The notes under the pieces were generated by a model, which saw nothing but the letters and a program-made list of their open reading frames with translations, did no database searches and was not told where the DNA came from. This document shows positions 43,460 through 55,275 of a DNA stretch of 64,000 nucleotides, piece after piece. The DNA lies in the NCBI GenBank assembly GCA_035079385.1, contig JAVHKY010000029.1, positions 11,408,001 through 11,472,000 of the forward strand, read 5' to 3'. A program made the position numbers and the translations under genes. The first letter of the stretch is position 1. Each line of letters begins with the position of its first letter. This DNA is from Aspidiotus rigidus (Eukaryota > Arthropoda > Insecta > Hemiptera > Diaspididae).

Positions 43460-45960
43460 TATTTCATACTGCATAACACAGATTAGCCAAAAGTCAGCCA
43501 AATTTTCCACAAAACTGAAAGTAAGCTGAATTCGTATTTTTGAACCAACAGCTAAATCTAAAACTTCCAGCTGTATAATACTCTGCTCTAATTTTCATGG
43601 TGTTTTCGAAAAGGTTTACGAAAAAGATGGTCTCACCTTCTTCCCCGTGTTGTGTACTGACGCCGTGTTTTTGGAATGAACTCATCAACGACCTACGCTA
43701 CGAAGTTACTTTCCTTTGTATAAGACTCCATTTCTTTCACCGGAAAGGAGTCGAAAACTATAACCGTACATAAAAGAGTTAACGCTTTGTGAAAGTTTTC
43801 TGTTTCGCTTTCTCTATACAAGCTCCTGCGAAAGCTCAATATACAGCGTCGCTGGACCCAGAAGAAATTCGCAAAAATTCGTTTTCGTTCCCCAATTTGA
43901 AAACACAATTAAGAAATTAACGTTATTGGAAATCACGCTAAAGGCAACACAGCCGTGGAGTGTCCTCTTCGTTAAATTTCATCTGATTTAAGCTACTTAA
44001 CGCCGGATTACGCGTACTCCACAGTTCAAAAGAAGGGGGAAACGCGTTTGTCGTACAGCACTATCGCCAAGGTTTGCCTTTAAACGAATGCGAAAATAAT
44101 ATTAACATTATATTCTACCGGGCCCATCTGCCACCCAAGAAGTTTATCACTTGTTGTTATCAGTGCGACATATGGAAAATCCGTGCTCGACAGTAGTTAA
44201 TCCTGTTTAAAATTCCTCGAAATAAGACGAATCAATTTTTCTATTCCGACGACGATGACGATATTCGTCCGCAATCCGCCGCCGCGACGATAAGAGTTGC
44301 ATTCTCTTTTGCACTATTCGTCGGACAAAATAAATATTCGTTTACATTTTACATCCCTATCATTAACGCAGATGCACAGATTAAGTTGTCGAAGTGGCTC
44401 ACCCCTTTGAATTTTATATCGGCTACACGTTTTTCAAAGTGTATAGTTGAAAAAAAAAAAATGAACATTCAATATGTTACTATTTTTTCAAACTACCAAC
44501 CCCAAAGCCACCTGCTATATACTCGTCCGGGCGCATATTAAATTACAATAAAAGGTATTATAAATGGAAGTTTTTTTTTTTTTTTGATCGAACGTCTATT
44601 ATTTTAAAATTTAAGCAATTGTACGCCCCTTCACGGCGAAATATTTAAATTTTCACCCTAAATTTAAAGACGTGATTTTATGTACGCGCGAGGGGATCGT
44701 CCTCTACAATGGTTATAACATTTTAATCCGTCTATAACGAATGAACCTATCTTTTATACACGGTATTTTAATCGAATTATTAGCCAGTTTATTATAATAA
44801 TAATAATATTATACGCGTTTAAAAAGTGTTGAACGCTCCATATACGACCGCGGGCGGTGAATTATTGCGTCGAGCTTATGTATATTTTGTATATGTATAC
44901 GAAGTCAGGTGATTTTATTCCGCCAAGAATAAATAAGTTACAATATCAACTTTATACGGTTCGAATTCATGTGTCAACAAGAAGACCCCCCCTTTCTAGA
45001 TATAAAGTCGTCTAGAAACTCCATTCAAACCCATCTATATCGGTTTCGCTGTTTCTTTTCCATACACCGCGGATTAAGATATTCGAAAGTACATTTTAAA
45101 CTTTTCGATCAACTCTTGGAAAGTTTCACGTCGTTTTAATGAGCAGGCGAAATGCGGACGTGGATCCGTTGGGTAGAAGGAGACGGAGATGGAGCCCAGG
45201 ATTTGATGCGCGAGAGAGCAAGAGTATAAACGCGCTCGCGATTCATGCATCGATGATAATTTGATGAGCGGATTGGAAACGAAAATCCTTGGAAAAGTAT
45301 ACAGTGGGGTAGCCTCAATTTGATTTTCCAAGTTTGTTTACTTTGCAGTTGTTCATCCAGTCTAATATGGTTTCGGCAAATAGTAGCGCGTTCGTATCCG
45401 AGTAAACCGTATAGGTCTACACTGTGCCGCGCCGCCGAGTTTTCTACGATATTAATGCATATATTACGACGATCGTTTTCGAGTTTTCTCAAACATAGCA
45501 TCGCAACGGAAGCAATATAAATGGATGTTGAAAACGGTGAAGTAAAAGTTGAGAAGATTTTAAGCGAGCCGAGAATACATCATCAATTCAGCAATAGTAT
45601 ATAGCGAAAGAAACATACGATATGGCTCTCCAAATTTTCATTGTTTTCTTTGTAGAACGATCAACGAGCGAACAGTTTTGTATGGCATAAGGTGCACCAC
45701 GACAGTAGAATGACTTTTTATAGCGCAGTCCCTGAAAAACACACCATTCCATAGGAAAAAGCAGGGAACTTGTTTTATGGGAATCAGTTCAAAGATTCTC
45801 GAAATAAATAGTTGTTCTCACTCCTCACGGGACAAAAGAAAAGATTAGAACGTTACTTAACCGCATATTTAATTACAAACTTTTAAGTACTTTCGGCACA
45901 AGGGCCATCTTCATAAGAGTACTAAACTAATTACTTATTTTTATTAGTGAGACCGGAGTT
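43460..45960. other. Intergenic DNA, little recognised
   Basis: No supported gene. At 45,758-45,785 a GCAGGGAACTTGTTTTATGG motif belongs to the dispersed module seen beside the Helitron-like elements. At 45,893-45,935 the minus strand has a hammerhead-like but defective sequence. A 121-codon minus frame at 45,136-45,501 has no motif. Confidence 0.4.
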
Positions 45961-46079
45961 TGTTTTTAGCGGGGAACCCGCTATCTCTTTTGTTGGGGGT
46001 ACTTTCAGGAAATTTCAGTCCGCGAGCGCACGCGCAAACTGGCCGAGGTTGATGACGTCACGGAGAGCGGGGGGGGGGA

Positions 46080-46740
46080 CTTGAAAAAATTTCAACTCTC
46101 GAACTATAATATATGAGGGGGACTTGGAAAACTTTCGACCTAAAGCTATATTATGATAGCAGGGGGAATTGGAAAAATGTTGACCCTCGAGGTATATAAT
46201 ATAGGAGGGGAACTTGGAAAAATTTCAACTCTCGAGCTATATTATATGAGGGGCATTTGGAGAAATTTCGATCCTAGAGCGATATTATGATAGCAGGGGG
46301 AATTGGAAAAATTTTAACCCTCGAGCTATATAATATGAGAGGGGGACTCGGAAGAATTCCACTCTCGAGCTATATAATGTAGGAGGGGTACTTGAGAAAA
46401 ATTTCCACTCTCGAGCTATTATATGATAGGAAGGGGACTTGGAAAATTTTTGACGCTCGAGCTATACATATGTTAGGAGGGTGACTTGGAAAAATTTCAA
46501 CTCTCGAGCTATATTATACGAGGGATACTTGGAAAAATTTCGACTCTGGAGCTATATTATGATAAGAGGGGGAATCGGCAAAATTTTGACCCTCGAGCTA
46601 AATTATATGAGGGGGACTTCAAAAAATTTCCTTTCTGGAGCTATAATATGAGGGGTACTTGGAAAAATTTCGACCCTGGAGCTATATTACGATAAGAGGG
46701 GGAATTGGAAAAATGTTGACCCCCAAGCTATCTATTATAT
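46080..46740 (+). repeat. ~48-bp minisatellite, left array, ~14 units
   Basis: Units read GGGGGACTTGGAAAAATTTC, AACTCTCGAGCTATATTATA and TGA. Orientation is opposite to 40.9-42.0 kb. It follows the 5' module of the Helitron-like element directly. Confidence 0.93.
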
Positions 46741-46770
46741 AAAGAGAAGTTGCCAAATTGCAAATCCATT

Positions 46771-47820
46771 TAACTTTAGGGGTAAATATATTGGCACATT
46801 TAAAAAGAGTGTTATCACTGTAAAATAGATGATTCTACAGTAAAATGGTGAATGAGCATTAAAAAGAAGAATTAACAGCATTCGGATGTATTGAACAGTA
46901 AATAGCGCATATGACACTAAAAAAAAATATTGAGCTGTAAAAAAAACTTTACCAGCGGTAACAAAGAACATTAAATTTTGAAAAACAAGCGGTAAAACAT
47001 TTTTAAAATTGAGCTTTACATTAAAAAAATGATTTTAATTTTGATTTTGAAGGTTCAACAATTTTTTCCTTTCTTCATTAAACGCTTCTTGGACAAAGTT
47101 CTTTGTATCAGGCGTTGGACTGCGCAGCGGAATACTGGCGTGGTTGGCGTGCTCACAGTCAGTTTCAAACAAGGAAACTGTTCCACTACCGCTGTGATAG
47201 AGCAAATAATATAAACGAACAGGGTACTCATTCGTACCGTACTGCCCCACACCTGTATTCAACATTCTGCCCACCCCTACAGACATTGGTGCAACACTTT
47301 TCTGTACACTTTGTACATTCACAGCATTCTCAGCCTCCGATGTTGTCTGAAAGTCCGCGACTTTTATCCACGTTCGATTGCAGCCTCTCCTTCTCTTCAA
47401 TAGAAATTTGTGAACTTCTTCCCCGTCTGATTCACTATCACTAAAATCGCAAATGAAACTTCCTCGAAGCATAGTCAAAAATTCAACAATTTATAATACA
47501 ATTCGCAGGATAATTATTTAGAAAATTGTACGAGAGCAGGAATAAGATATTAGAATACGTGGGTGTTCAGAAGATACAACCGAATGATAAGCAAATATGT
47601 CAAAATACTGTGATATACAGTACATCATTCATTGTGTGAATCATTGTATTATTGTGCCTAAGTAATCATTTTACTGCTCATTTATGCGAAATTGCTGTAG
47701 CCAGTTTACTGTTCAATTTATTCATTTTTTACTGCTCTGACGCTGTCTTCTAATGTTTCCTTTGTTACTGCGCAAATCATATTTTTTAATGTGCCGATAA
47801 ATCCAACCCTTAACTTTATT
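46771..47820. mobile_element. Putative Mutator-like (MULE) element with long inverted ends
   Basis: The left end TAACTTTAGGGGTAAATATA then TTGGCACATT (46,771-46,800) is matched, imperfectly, by the complement of 47,789-47,820. Inside each end the motif CAGTAAA recurs, forward on the left and as TTTACTG on the right, giving loosely inverted arms of more than 200 bp. A minus-strand zinc-finger-like frame sits between. No target duplication was identified. It is nested in the Helitron-like element. Confidence 0.45.
47035..47478 (-). pseudogene. MULE-like N-terminal zinc-finger fragment
   Basis: A 147-codon open frame. An acidic start (DFSDSESDGEE) is followed by RRRGCNRTWIKVADFQTTSE and later a RLYYLLYHSGSGTVSLFETD segment with C-E-H-A-N-H. 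That segment resembles the FLYWCH/WRKY-GCM1-like zinc-finger region that precedes the transposase in many insect Mutator-like proteins, where a C-x-A-x-L-Y-L-L-Y-x-S pattern and a His pair are usual. The transposase DDE domain is absent. Position between inverted ends supports a MULE, but the assignment is by resemblance only. Confidence 0.4.
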
Positions 47821-48294
47821 CCTATTTCATGGAATTTGTTTCCATTGCTTTAGCTTGCCTGGGAGAAGGTTTATATGCATAATAAATTTGAAGTTACGAA
47901 ATCAGGCGAATGGCGTGTAGTATATCTTTGTGCTTGACCGGTGGGGGGGGGGGTCATGAATGATTCAAGAGATGAAAAATCTGTGTCATTCATTAATTTA
48001 TTGATTGAAAATGCTAAGCAATCATTTTTGTTGACGTTCATCGAAAATTAATATGTGCTAGGCAATCATTTTTGGAAAATGGTTCTTTTTAACCGGAGAA
48101 TTTTTGAATGTGGGTAATCGAATATTGTAGGGTTACGATAAAGATTTTGCTTAGCAATTATCTGAAGAAGTGGTGGTTGTCTTTCATTATTTCAAATTTA
48201 ACGTGAGGACTAAGAAAAGAAAAACAATTCACGTCAATTTCGAAAATTCAATATCGAAGTCACGGATGTCTCACTTTATTGCAATCTAATTGGA

Positions 48295-48760
48295 ATGCCA
48301 AAACGCAAGAAAGCAAATCTAGGGCGGTTGACGAACGAAGGGAAGAGGGCTCGTGTCAATTCCGAAATTTTGGCATCAGAAAATAATGTGGAAAATGATT
48401 GTCAGAACGATAATAGTCCATTCTTTAGGGTTCAATTGGGAATCTGGCAATTGCGTGCACATTTTGTGATGAAAAATTATTTGAAACTGAAAATCGAAAT
48501 TCCTGTTGCGGGGGTGGTAAGATTAAGTTACCTGATTTGCCCTCAATGCCGGATCTTCTTCAAAAACTATTAGACGGAATTGGGATAATAGATCTCATTT
48601 TCTTAATAATTTGCATAATTACAACAATGCGCTTTCAATGACTTCTTTAGGGTGTAAGGAAGTTCCAAACATATTTACAACTTTCAAAATTTTTGGACAA
48701 TTGTATCACTATATAGGAAGTTATCTACCTCCTACAACAATCCACAAAAAATGACAAATT
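48295..48760 (+). pseudogene. Helitron Rep/helicase protein, decayed N-terminal part
   Basis: Three pieces in different frames follow the order of Helitron proteins. First, MPKRKKANLGRLTNEGKRAR, the basic N-terminus. Second, AIACTFCDEKLFETENRNSC then CGGGKIKLPDLPSMPDLLQK (from about 48,437), equivalent to the family's C-x-x-C..C-C-x-x-G-K-V-x-L-P zinc-finger block. Third, LHNYNNALSMTSLG, then FKIFGQLYHYIGSYLP, equivalent to the Y-N-x-A-L-A-M-A-S-L-G and F-R-x-x-G-x-x-Y-H-x-I-G-S-L-x-P motifs. The Rep catalytic motifs and helicase are missing. The remnant lies inside, and in the orientation of, the element with Helitron-type ends. Confidence 0.8.
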
Positions 48761-48959
48761 TTTCAGCACACACCCAGAAAAAAGAATGCGCAAAGGATTT
48801 CTGAAAAGCCGGCATCCAACTATCAGAGAAGATATTAAGAACGAGATTGAAAGTTTAAAACAAAATATCAACGATAAAAAACATGAAATTGAACTAAAAG
48901 AATACTAATGATAAATAAATATCAAGAATCTTGAAAATAATTTGAAATTTTATCATATT

Positions 48960-49890
48960 TAACGGGCTTACGGCTTGTATAATATAGGAGGGGAACTTGG
49001 AAAAATTTCAACTCTCGAACTGTATTATATGAGGGGCACTTGGAGCAATTTCGACCCTAGAGCCATATTATATGAGGGGAACTTGAAAAAATTTCGACCC
49101 TGGAGCTATATAATGTAGGAGGGGGACGGAAAAATTTCGAGCCTAGAGCTATGGTAGTAGGGGGAATTGGAAAAATGTTGGCTCTCGAGCTATATAATGT
49201 AGGAGGGGGATTTGAAAATTTTTCCACCATCGAGCTATTATATGATAGGAAGGGGACTTCTAAAAATTTCGACCCTAGAGATATATTATGATAGGAAGGG
49301 GGCTTGGAAAAATTTTGCTCCTCGTGCTATATATGTTAGGAGGGTGACTTGAAAAAATTTCAACTCTGGAGCTATATTATATGAGGGGTACTTGGAAAAA
49401 TTTTAACCCTGGAGCTATATTATGATAAGAGGGGGAACTGGAAAAATTTTGACCCTCGAGCTATATAATATAGGAGGGGTACTTCGAAAAATTTTGACCC
49501 TGGAGCTATATTATGATAAGAGGGCGAATCGGAAAAACTTCGACCCTAGAGCTATATTATGATAGTAGGGAGAATTGGGAAAATTTTGACCCTCGAGCTA
49601 TATATTGTAGGAGGGGGACTTGAAAAAATTTCCACTCTCGAGCTATTATATGATAAGAGGGGGACTTTGAAAAATTTTGACCTTCGAGCTATATATAACT
49701 TGGAGAAATTTCAACTCTCGAGCTATATTTGATAGGAGGGACTAGAAAAAATTTCGATCCTTGAGCTACATATTATATAGGAGGGGGACTTGGAAAAATT
49801 TCCACTGTTGAGTTATATATGACAGGGGGTGGGGGAGACTTGGAAAACTTCAGGCTCTAAGCATTATATGATAGGAGGGAGACTTGGAAA
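48960..49890 (+). repeat. ~48-bp minisatellite, right array, ~20 units
   Basis: Same family and orientation as the array at 46.08-46.74 kb, e.g. GGAGGGGAACTTGGAAAAAT then TTCAACTCTCGAACTG. It ends at the 3' terminal module of the Helitron-like element. Confidence 0.93.
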
Positions 49891-50160
49891 AATTCTCGGG
49901 ACAGCGGGTTCTCCGCCGCCATTGCAGTCCTGCAATGGAATCTAATTTTTTTTCTAATCTTCGATCTCTATGCTCCAGCACTACTGATCAAAAGTCTTCA
50001 TTTAATTGATGCATTATAAACACGGAATTAATGTAAATTAAAACATCCAATTTCCTAGCCTCCGCTCCCCAATTCCCAGACCTACCAATATATAATACAA
50101 TTTTTCGTAAAAACGCTTACCCAGTTTCCACTTCAAATAGGTAAACACATCCTCAATATA

Positions 50161-51752
50161 GCGTCCTCGTGAAAGCAGATAAAGGTGAGACTCTTATCGC
50201 TTTGTCATCCTCCGAGTATCATAACAAAATGTCATCCTCTCTTCATTCGTCTGGTGCTGTCCCATCGACGCTTGATTACAACTCTCGCATTCAAAATATA
50301 TGACATGCTGTCCGTTCCTTCCCGATAAGAAAGGCCGTGACGCCGTCCTAGTGATGTCCTATTCGCCCTGCGGCTCTACGGTCAGCTCAAAACGCACAGA
50401 CCTAATCTGCCTATCCGCCCTGTCGTCCCTTACTATACCGATGCTTCTTATAAACTAACTCGTTTTCTTGACCAATGGTATTGCCATGGTGCCGATTTCT
50501 CCCCTCAACACACGATCCTAAATTCCTCGGACCTCGCCTCAAAATTAGGAAATTCTCCTCTAGCTTCTTTCGATGTTGTACACCTGCTTACTCATGCTTG
50601 ATCGTCCATCTCCCCGCAACATCGACCCTGGTATTGTTTCTGAAGTTCAAGTTCTCGTTTTTTTATGTTTGACCCACAACATCTATCTCTATCAGGACAC
50701 TATTCTTCTATGGTCGTTCCCCTCTCCTGGCTAGTTGCCGACGTCTTCATAAATCAGCTCGAATCTAGTCTGCTCTCTAACCCTCTCCTTCCTCAATTTC
50801 AGATCCTCACCTGGCTAAGATACGTGGACGACATTCTCTGTAATTGAAATCGTTCCGTACCTGAGCTCGAATCTCTTCTCACCTTCCTCAACTCCCTACA
50901 TCCTACTATCAACTTCACTCTCGGTCTCATCCCATCAACTTTCTTGATCTCACTATCTCTCCCCATCTTGAGGCCACTTCTCACTTCGCTATTTATCGGA
51001 AACCTTCCAATACCAACATCCTCATCGGTGCTTCATCGCTTCATCATCATTCTCACAAATCCACTGCTTTGCTAGCCTTCATTCACCGCCTCCTCACTAT
51101 TCCTCTTACTCCGCGCAATTTCCATATCGAAAAAACGTCGCTCGTCTCAATAATCTTCCTCACAGCATCGACACTCATTTCTCGTGAATCTCTTCAATGA
51201 GCCATGTCTTCTAATCATTCTTCCTTATGAGCTGATCCTCCCCCTTCTTTCTTAGGCCAGTATTCTTATAAGTAGCTAAAGGCCTCGAAACTTTTGATTA
51301 CCGTTGCGCCTTCTATTCGATCCTCACTTTAGGCATTCTCTCCTCTCTTAAGCATAAACCCTCCCTTGAAGAATGTTGAGACTGGTCGCTCTCTCAAAGA
51401 TCGTTCTACTGACCATTGTAATGCTTTCCGTCGCTTAGAGCCTGAAAAATCCTCCCTCGCTAAACATTGTATCGAAAGTGGCCATGACTTTAACTCCATC
51501 AAGTTCGAATTGATTCATAAAGCCACCAAGGGTCGTCTGTTGAATCGCTTAAAAGAAGTCGAAATTGTTGCATCTCCCCCCCCCCCCTGGGCTCTTGCCA
51601 TTCCAAACCTCCGTTTTGTTCTGACTCAATTACCTAAATCAGACAACACTACCACCATCTCTAACATTAAAAAACTAATACAAGAATACCCAGGTTACAG
51701 AATCAAAATCAAACAGATCGCCTCCATGGTATTGACGCGAGGATCGGATTAA
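50161..51752 (+). pseudogene. Penelope-like element: RT plus GIY-YIG endonuclease, decayed
   Basis: With several stops and shifts the plus strand shows the Penelope order. VLVKADKGETLIALSSSEYH then NKM (normally A-D-K-G-N), LYGQLKTHRPNLPIRPVV (L-P-K-x-H-K-x-x-P-x-R-P-I), PLSWLVADVFINQLE (P-L-S-P-x-x-A-x-x-F-M), RYVDDILCN at about 50,819-50,845 with both catalytic aspartates, LDLTISP and AIYRKPSNTNILI, then AFIHRLLTIPLTPRNFHIEK. From 51,366 the GIY-YIG region remains as ETGRSLKDRSTDHCNAFRRL and LAKHCIESGHDF. Penelope-like elements have this RT (telomerase-like) fused to a GIY-YIG nuclease. The copy is dead. Confidence 0.92.
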
Positions 51753-51754
51753 TT

Positions 51755-51900
51755 CCACTCCATGGTACCTAATTTCCCCCTCAATTCGCAACATTGCCTC
51801 CATTTTCACAGCAGAATTAATAGCTATATTCTCCTATCTCTCCCACCTCGCACAATTTCCACCAAACAACAAATTCCTCCTCCTCCTCCTCCTCAAAAAA
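51755..51900 (+). pseudogene. Jockey-type RNase H fragment
   Basis: The plus strand reads STPWYLISPSIRN then IASIFTAELIAIFSYLSHL. This is the opening of the Jockey RNase H (T-A-E-L motif) and matches the fragment at about 22,700. It directly follows the Penelope-like fragment, so it is either inserted or abutting. Confidence 0.7.
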
Positions 51901-51904
51901 AAAT

Positions 51905-53287
51905 TAATTCTATCAAAAGTGCGATTCAACGACACTAACGCTGCAGGCGAAAAGTTAAAAGACCTAAGGGTGGAACTACAACAATTTTCTATTGGGTATA
52001 CCCAGTTCCTCAACCGAAAGGAGACAGAAACATGGCACGCTCGAGTACACTCATGTACCTCTCTCACAAGCTAACTCTTCTGAAAGTTCCAATCACCTAA
52101 GAGTAAGTAAAAATTCTTCTTTCGATTGATCTTTAATGATAGTACGTAAATCATAAATGACCATCTTTCCGTTACAGTCGCATCACTTTTCGACGAAAAA
52201 ACTTATTTTTTCCCAAAAATATGTTCTATAGACGTCGAATACGAATAAAGGATATAAATGATAGAGCCCGCACCTTCTTTTTTTTTTCTCTCTCGATACG
52301 AAAAAGTTATAACAGCAGAAAATGGCCTTCATAAAATACCGTAACCCCACCGATATCAAGACGAGCATAGTTGGACGCGCTAGGACATTATGTTGAAAAC
52401 TGATGTTCGTTCCGTCCAAAAGAAATCATTATCCCGAAAATGGCTCAATTATTACATCTAATGGCGATAATTTCGAAAAAGTTCCACCACCCGCCAACAT
52501 TTTCGTTTTCCTCTCATTCGTTACGTACGTCGAGCGTGAGTAAAAAAATCCGAGTTATTTCCTCGTACCATAGGCTCGAACACATAGAGGAGGACAATAG
52601 CAAATTCGCTATCCAGAAAAAAAAGAAGGCTAGAGAAGGAAAAAAAACAGAAGGGACAAAAATGTAAGTGCTAACTATAAAATACTCGCGAGCATCGTTT
52701 CGTTTCTTAAGCAAATAAAACACCCTACATGAACTGTTTTCATTATTACTAATAAAACACTTGTTCGGTAGGACTGCTGTCTATTGTCATCGTTTTCCCA
52801 TTTTTTTTTTCCTTTTTTTCGCGAACTCTTTTCAAAAAGCGTAATAAAAAGACTAAGAGAAGAAAAAAAGAAGAGAAAAAATAGCATAGTAATAATAAAA
52901 ACGAAATAAGACGAGCTGAGCGTTCATATAGAATGGAGCTTCTATTTTGCGATTTTTCTAGAGCGTGACAAATGTCGAGCTTTTTTCGTTTTGACGCAAG
53001 GAGGAATGTTTGAACTGATTACAAATCGGGTGATAGGCTGCGAGAGTGAAATATCGTTCTTAAATCGTGTCCAAACGAAGAAGGCAAGAAGACTTGCTAC
53101 ATCAGGTAGAACTTTTTCAACTATATTTCTAGTAACGAAAAACTGCAATTGTCGTGAAACTGAAGTTGTACCAAACTTTTACCAACTACATACACTAGTT
53201 CACTGAAGATATTTTTCGCAAAGTTGTACAACAGGTTGTTGTTCTCAACGACACAGTTTATTAATTTTCTTAAGTGTTTTTTCTTTT
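51905..53287. other. Intergenic DNA, nothing recognised
   Basis: Several A/T runs and frames of up to 78 codons without motifs. The last five bases before the next element (53,288-53,292, CTTGA) are its target duplication. Confidence 0.45.
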
Positions 53288-53292
53288 CTTGA

Positions 53293-53540
53293 TGTTGGAA
53301 GTAGTAGACTAGACTTGTCAGCCTCACACACCGACCCCGAGTGTGTCACCGTGAGTCACCCTGAGTAATACTAGCTAACGTGAGATGTACTCGACTTCCA
53401 CCAGCTATCGTCAGTCTTTCGATACATGTTGCAGGGTAACCACGAGTGTTAGAGTCTCTCTACCGATGAATAACGGTATGACGAGTTAACCCGACGATAC
53501 CGTAAACCTAAATATAATTTCTGGTTTACTACGTCCAACA
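53293..53540 (+). repeat. 5' LTR of Copia element 2 (248 bp)
   Basis: Starts TGTTGGAAGTAG and ends ACGTCCAACA, a canonical TG..CA pair with short inverted ends TGTTGG/CCAACA. Identical throughout to 58,376-58,623. Confidence 0.95.
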
Positions 53541-53558
53541 TGGTGGCAGCTCTCGTGC
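53541..53558 (+). promoter_or_regulatory. Primer binding site of Copia element 2
   Basis: TGGTGGCAGCTCTCGTGC directly follows the LTR. TGG at the start fits pairing with the CCA end of a tRNA; I cannot assign the tRNA. This differs from the half-tRNA type of element 1. Confidence 0.6.
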
Positions 53559-54739
53559 TATTACGATTCTGGACCTACAGAATCTTTATTAAATAAATAT
53601 AAAAAAAAAAAACATAGAATTTGTTTTTCTACTGCCTTTCTCACTTAAAACTAGTGACGACAAAAACTGAAACCATCTTCACATTGGTTTCATGAAGACC
53701 TAAAAGTTGTAAATCTTACCATCTCACGCTATCTCAAAAGAAGCGAAGATTTCAAAACCAAAACCCAGAATACATGGCTTTTGAGTTCTATTACAAATAA
53801 GTCAATATCACATAACACCTAAAATGTGAGTTTGGAAAAACTCTTCTTTAAGTCAACTCACACCTCTTCAAAATTGGTGGTACGAATCCCTTGATTTCCA
53901 AACCAAGTGATTATTGGTTTCGGGGGGAGATCATGAATATTATCGATTTTCATATCTTTTGAAAATTTTCAGTGCACTTTAATTTAAGATTAAGTTAGAC
54001 CTAGAAGTACTTCTTAGAGTAGCTTACAGTACTGTTATATAAGAACCGGTTAATTTAGCTTTCATATAAACTAGCGCAGTCTAAAAACTCGCTCTTTTCT
54101 TCTTGCTAGCAAAAATTTGGTTGTTGGTTGAAGTCCAAATTATGTCGCACTATCTTTGTGATTTAAGTGTTGACCAAATATTAAAGCTGTTTCGGCTTCG
54201 AAACATTAACGGACACCACTTCCTCAAGTCGACGCGTCGCATTGTTTTTAAATAAAACCGCATATTTTTCCCGAGTCCATGGGCGAATTCATTTGTGTTG
54301 ATTGATTCCTCACTTATTCATAGGATCATCCACAAATTTATTTTTGGTCAGGCTAAAATCGTAACATCAAGACTGAAATGTCAAGTTATGATTCGTTGTA
54401 GTCCAACAGAAGATATGAAACAAATTTTCCTAATATTCTTTTTTCTTAGCACTGTTAATTTCAAGCGGTCAGTGTATTCCTACAAGAAAATTGGAAAAAT
54501 GCCTCACCAAAATCCTGGTATTCTGGTCTGATCAACCATTTACCTTTTTTCGATACGTAATTTTCTTTCTTTCGTCTTTTTGACATTTAACGTATCAACT
54601 CCGTCAAATGGCATCGGGCTCTGTCATTGACGTTGAGAAATTTATTATTAATATTTAAAAATAAATACATCGAACTGAAATAATTGATTCGATAACCTAC
54701 GAATTTCTTACGGCGCTTTAAATCATGAGCATAATTCTT

Positions 54740-54857
54740 CATGATTCAAACTTCAGGACGTTCACCCTGCTTACGCTTTGAATGGTCATGATTCACACCA
54801 TGATCCAAACTTCAGGACGTTCACCCTGCCTGGGCTACGCATGGTCATGATTCACGC
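54740..54857 (+). repeat. 59-bp tandem duplication inside Copia element 2
   Basis: CATGATTCAAACTTCAGGAC then GTTCACCCTGC at 54,740 recurs at 54,799 with two or three changes. Confidence 0.75.
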
Positions 54858-55275
54858 CTGCTTACTCAGGCGGCTGAACCCATGCGGTTATGCATGCTTC
54901 AAGCATAGATCGTTAACCCCGTATAAGCAGCGAATACAGCGAATGCAGTATTGCATACATGCAACGATGATCGTTGCTGCGATCGTCATTCGAAATTCAA
55001 ACCGCCTATTCAAAGGTCGCAACGGAAACTCACTCCTGCATTTCCTTTTTGAACTTCGTTCCGCCAGTGATTTACTCATTTTCGAATTACAATTTTTTTT
55101 TCTCGTTATTATTATTAATATCGAACCGTGAAGTTCAGCGAATATTTGTCTTGTGCTCCTCAAAAACTGTAAGTTGAAATGATTTAACTTCTTAGTATCG
55201 TATCGATACCTATTTTATTTTACTTTCGTTGTCTTTACGAATTTTTTTTTTCGTAACTAAAAATAAACAGGTAAT

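Larger units (their letters stand above)
45968..49945 (+). mobile_element. Large Helitron-like element with minisatellite arrays and Helitron protein remnant
   Basis: Starts with AGCGGGGAACCCGCT (45,968-45,982), ATCTCTTTTGTTGGGGGTAC, a CCGCGAGCGCACGCGC step and GGTTGATGACGTCACGG. It ends with AGCGGGTTCTCCGCC (49,903-49,917), a perfect hairpin CCATTGCAG-TC-CTGCAATGG (49,919-49,938) and CTAA (49,942-49,945) before T. Both ends carry related AGCGGG inverted motifs. Between are two minisatellite arrays, a nested Mutator-like element and, in the same orientation, the remnant of a Helitron protein. The layout resembles DINE-1/Helentron-type elements, which have subterminal inverted repeats, internal tandem repeats and a 3' hairpin. 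Confidence 0.65.

Noticed and set aside
45136..45501. 121-codon minus-strand frame
   Set aside because: No motif, no splice context and no supporting neighbour.
54150..54215. Possible hammerhead: GGCTTCGAAACATTAACGG inside Copia element 2
   Set aside because: The CTGATGA core is missing and no consistent stem I can be drawn.
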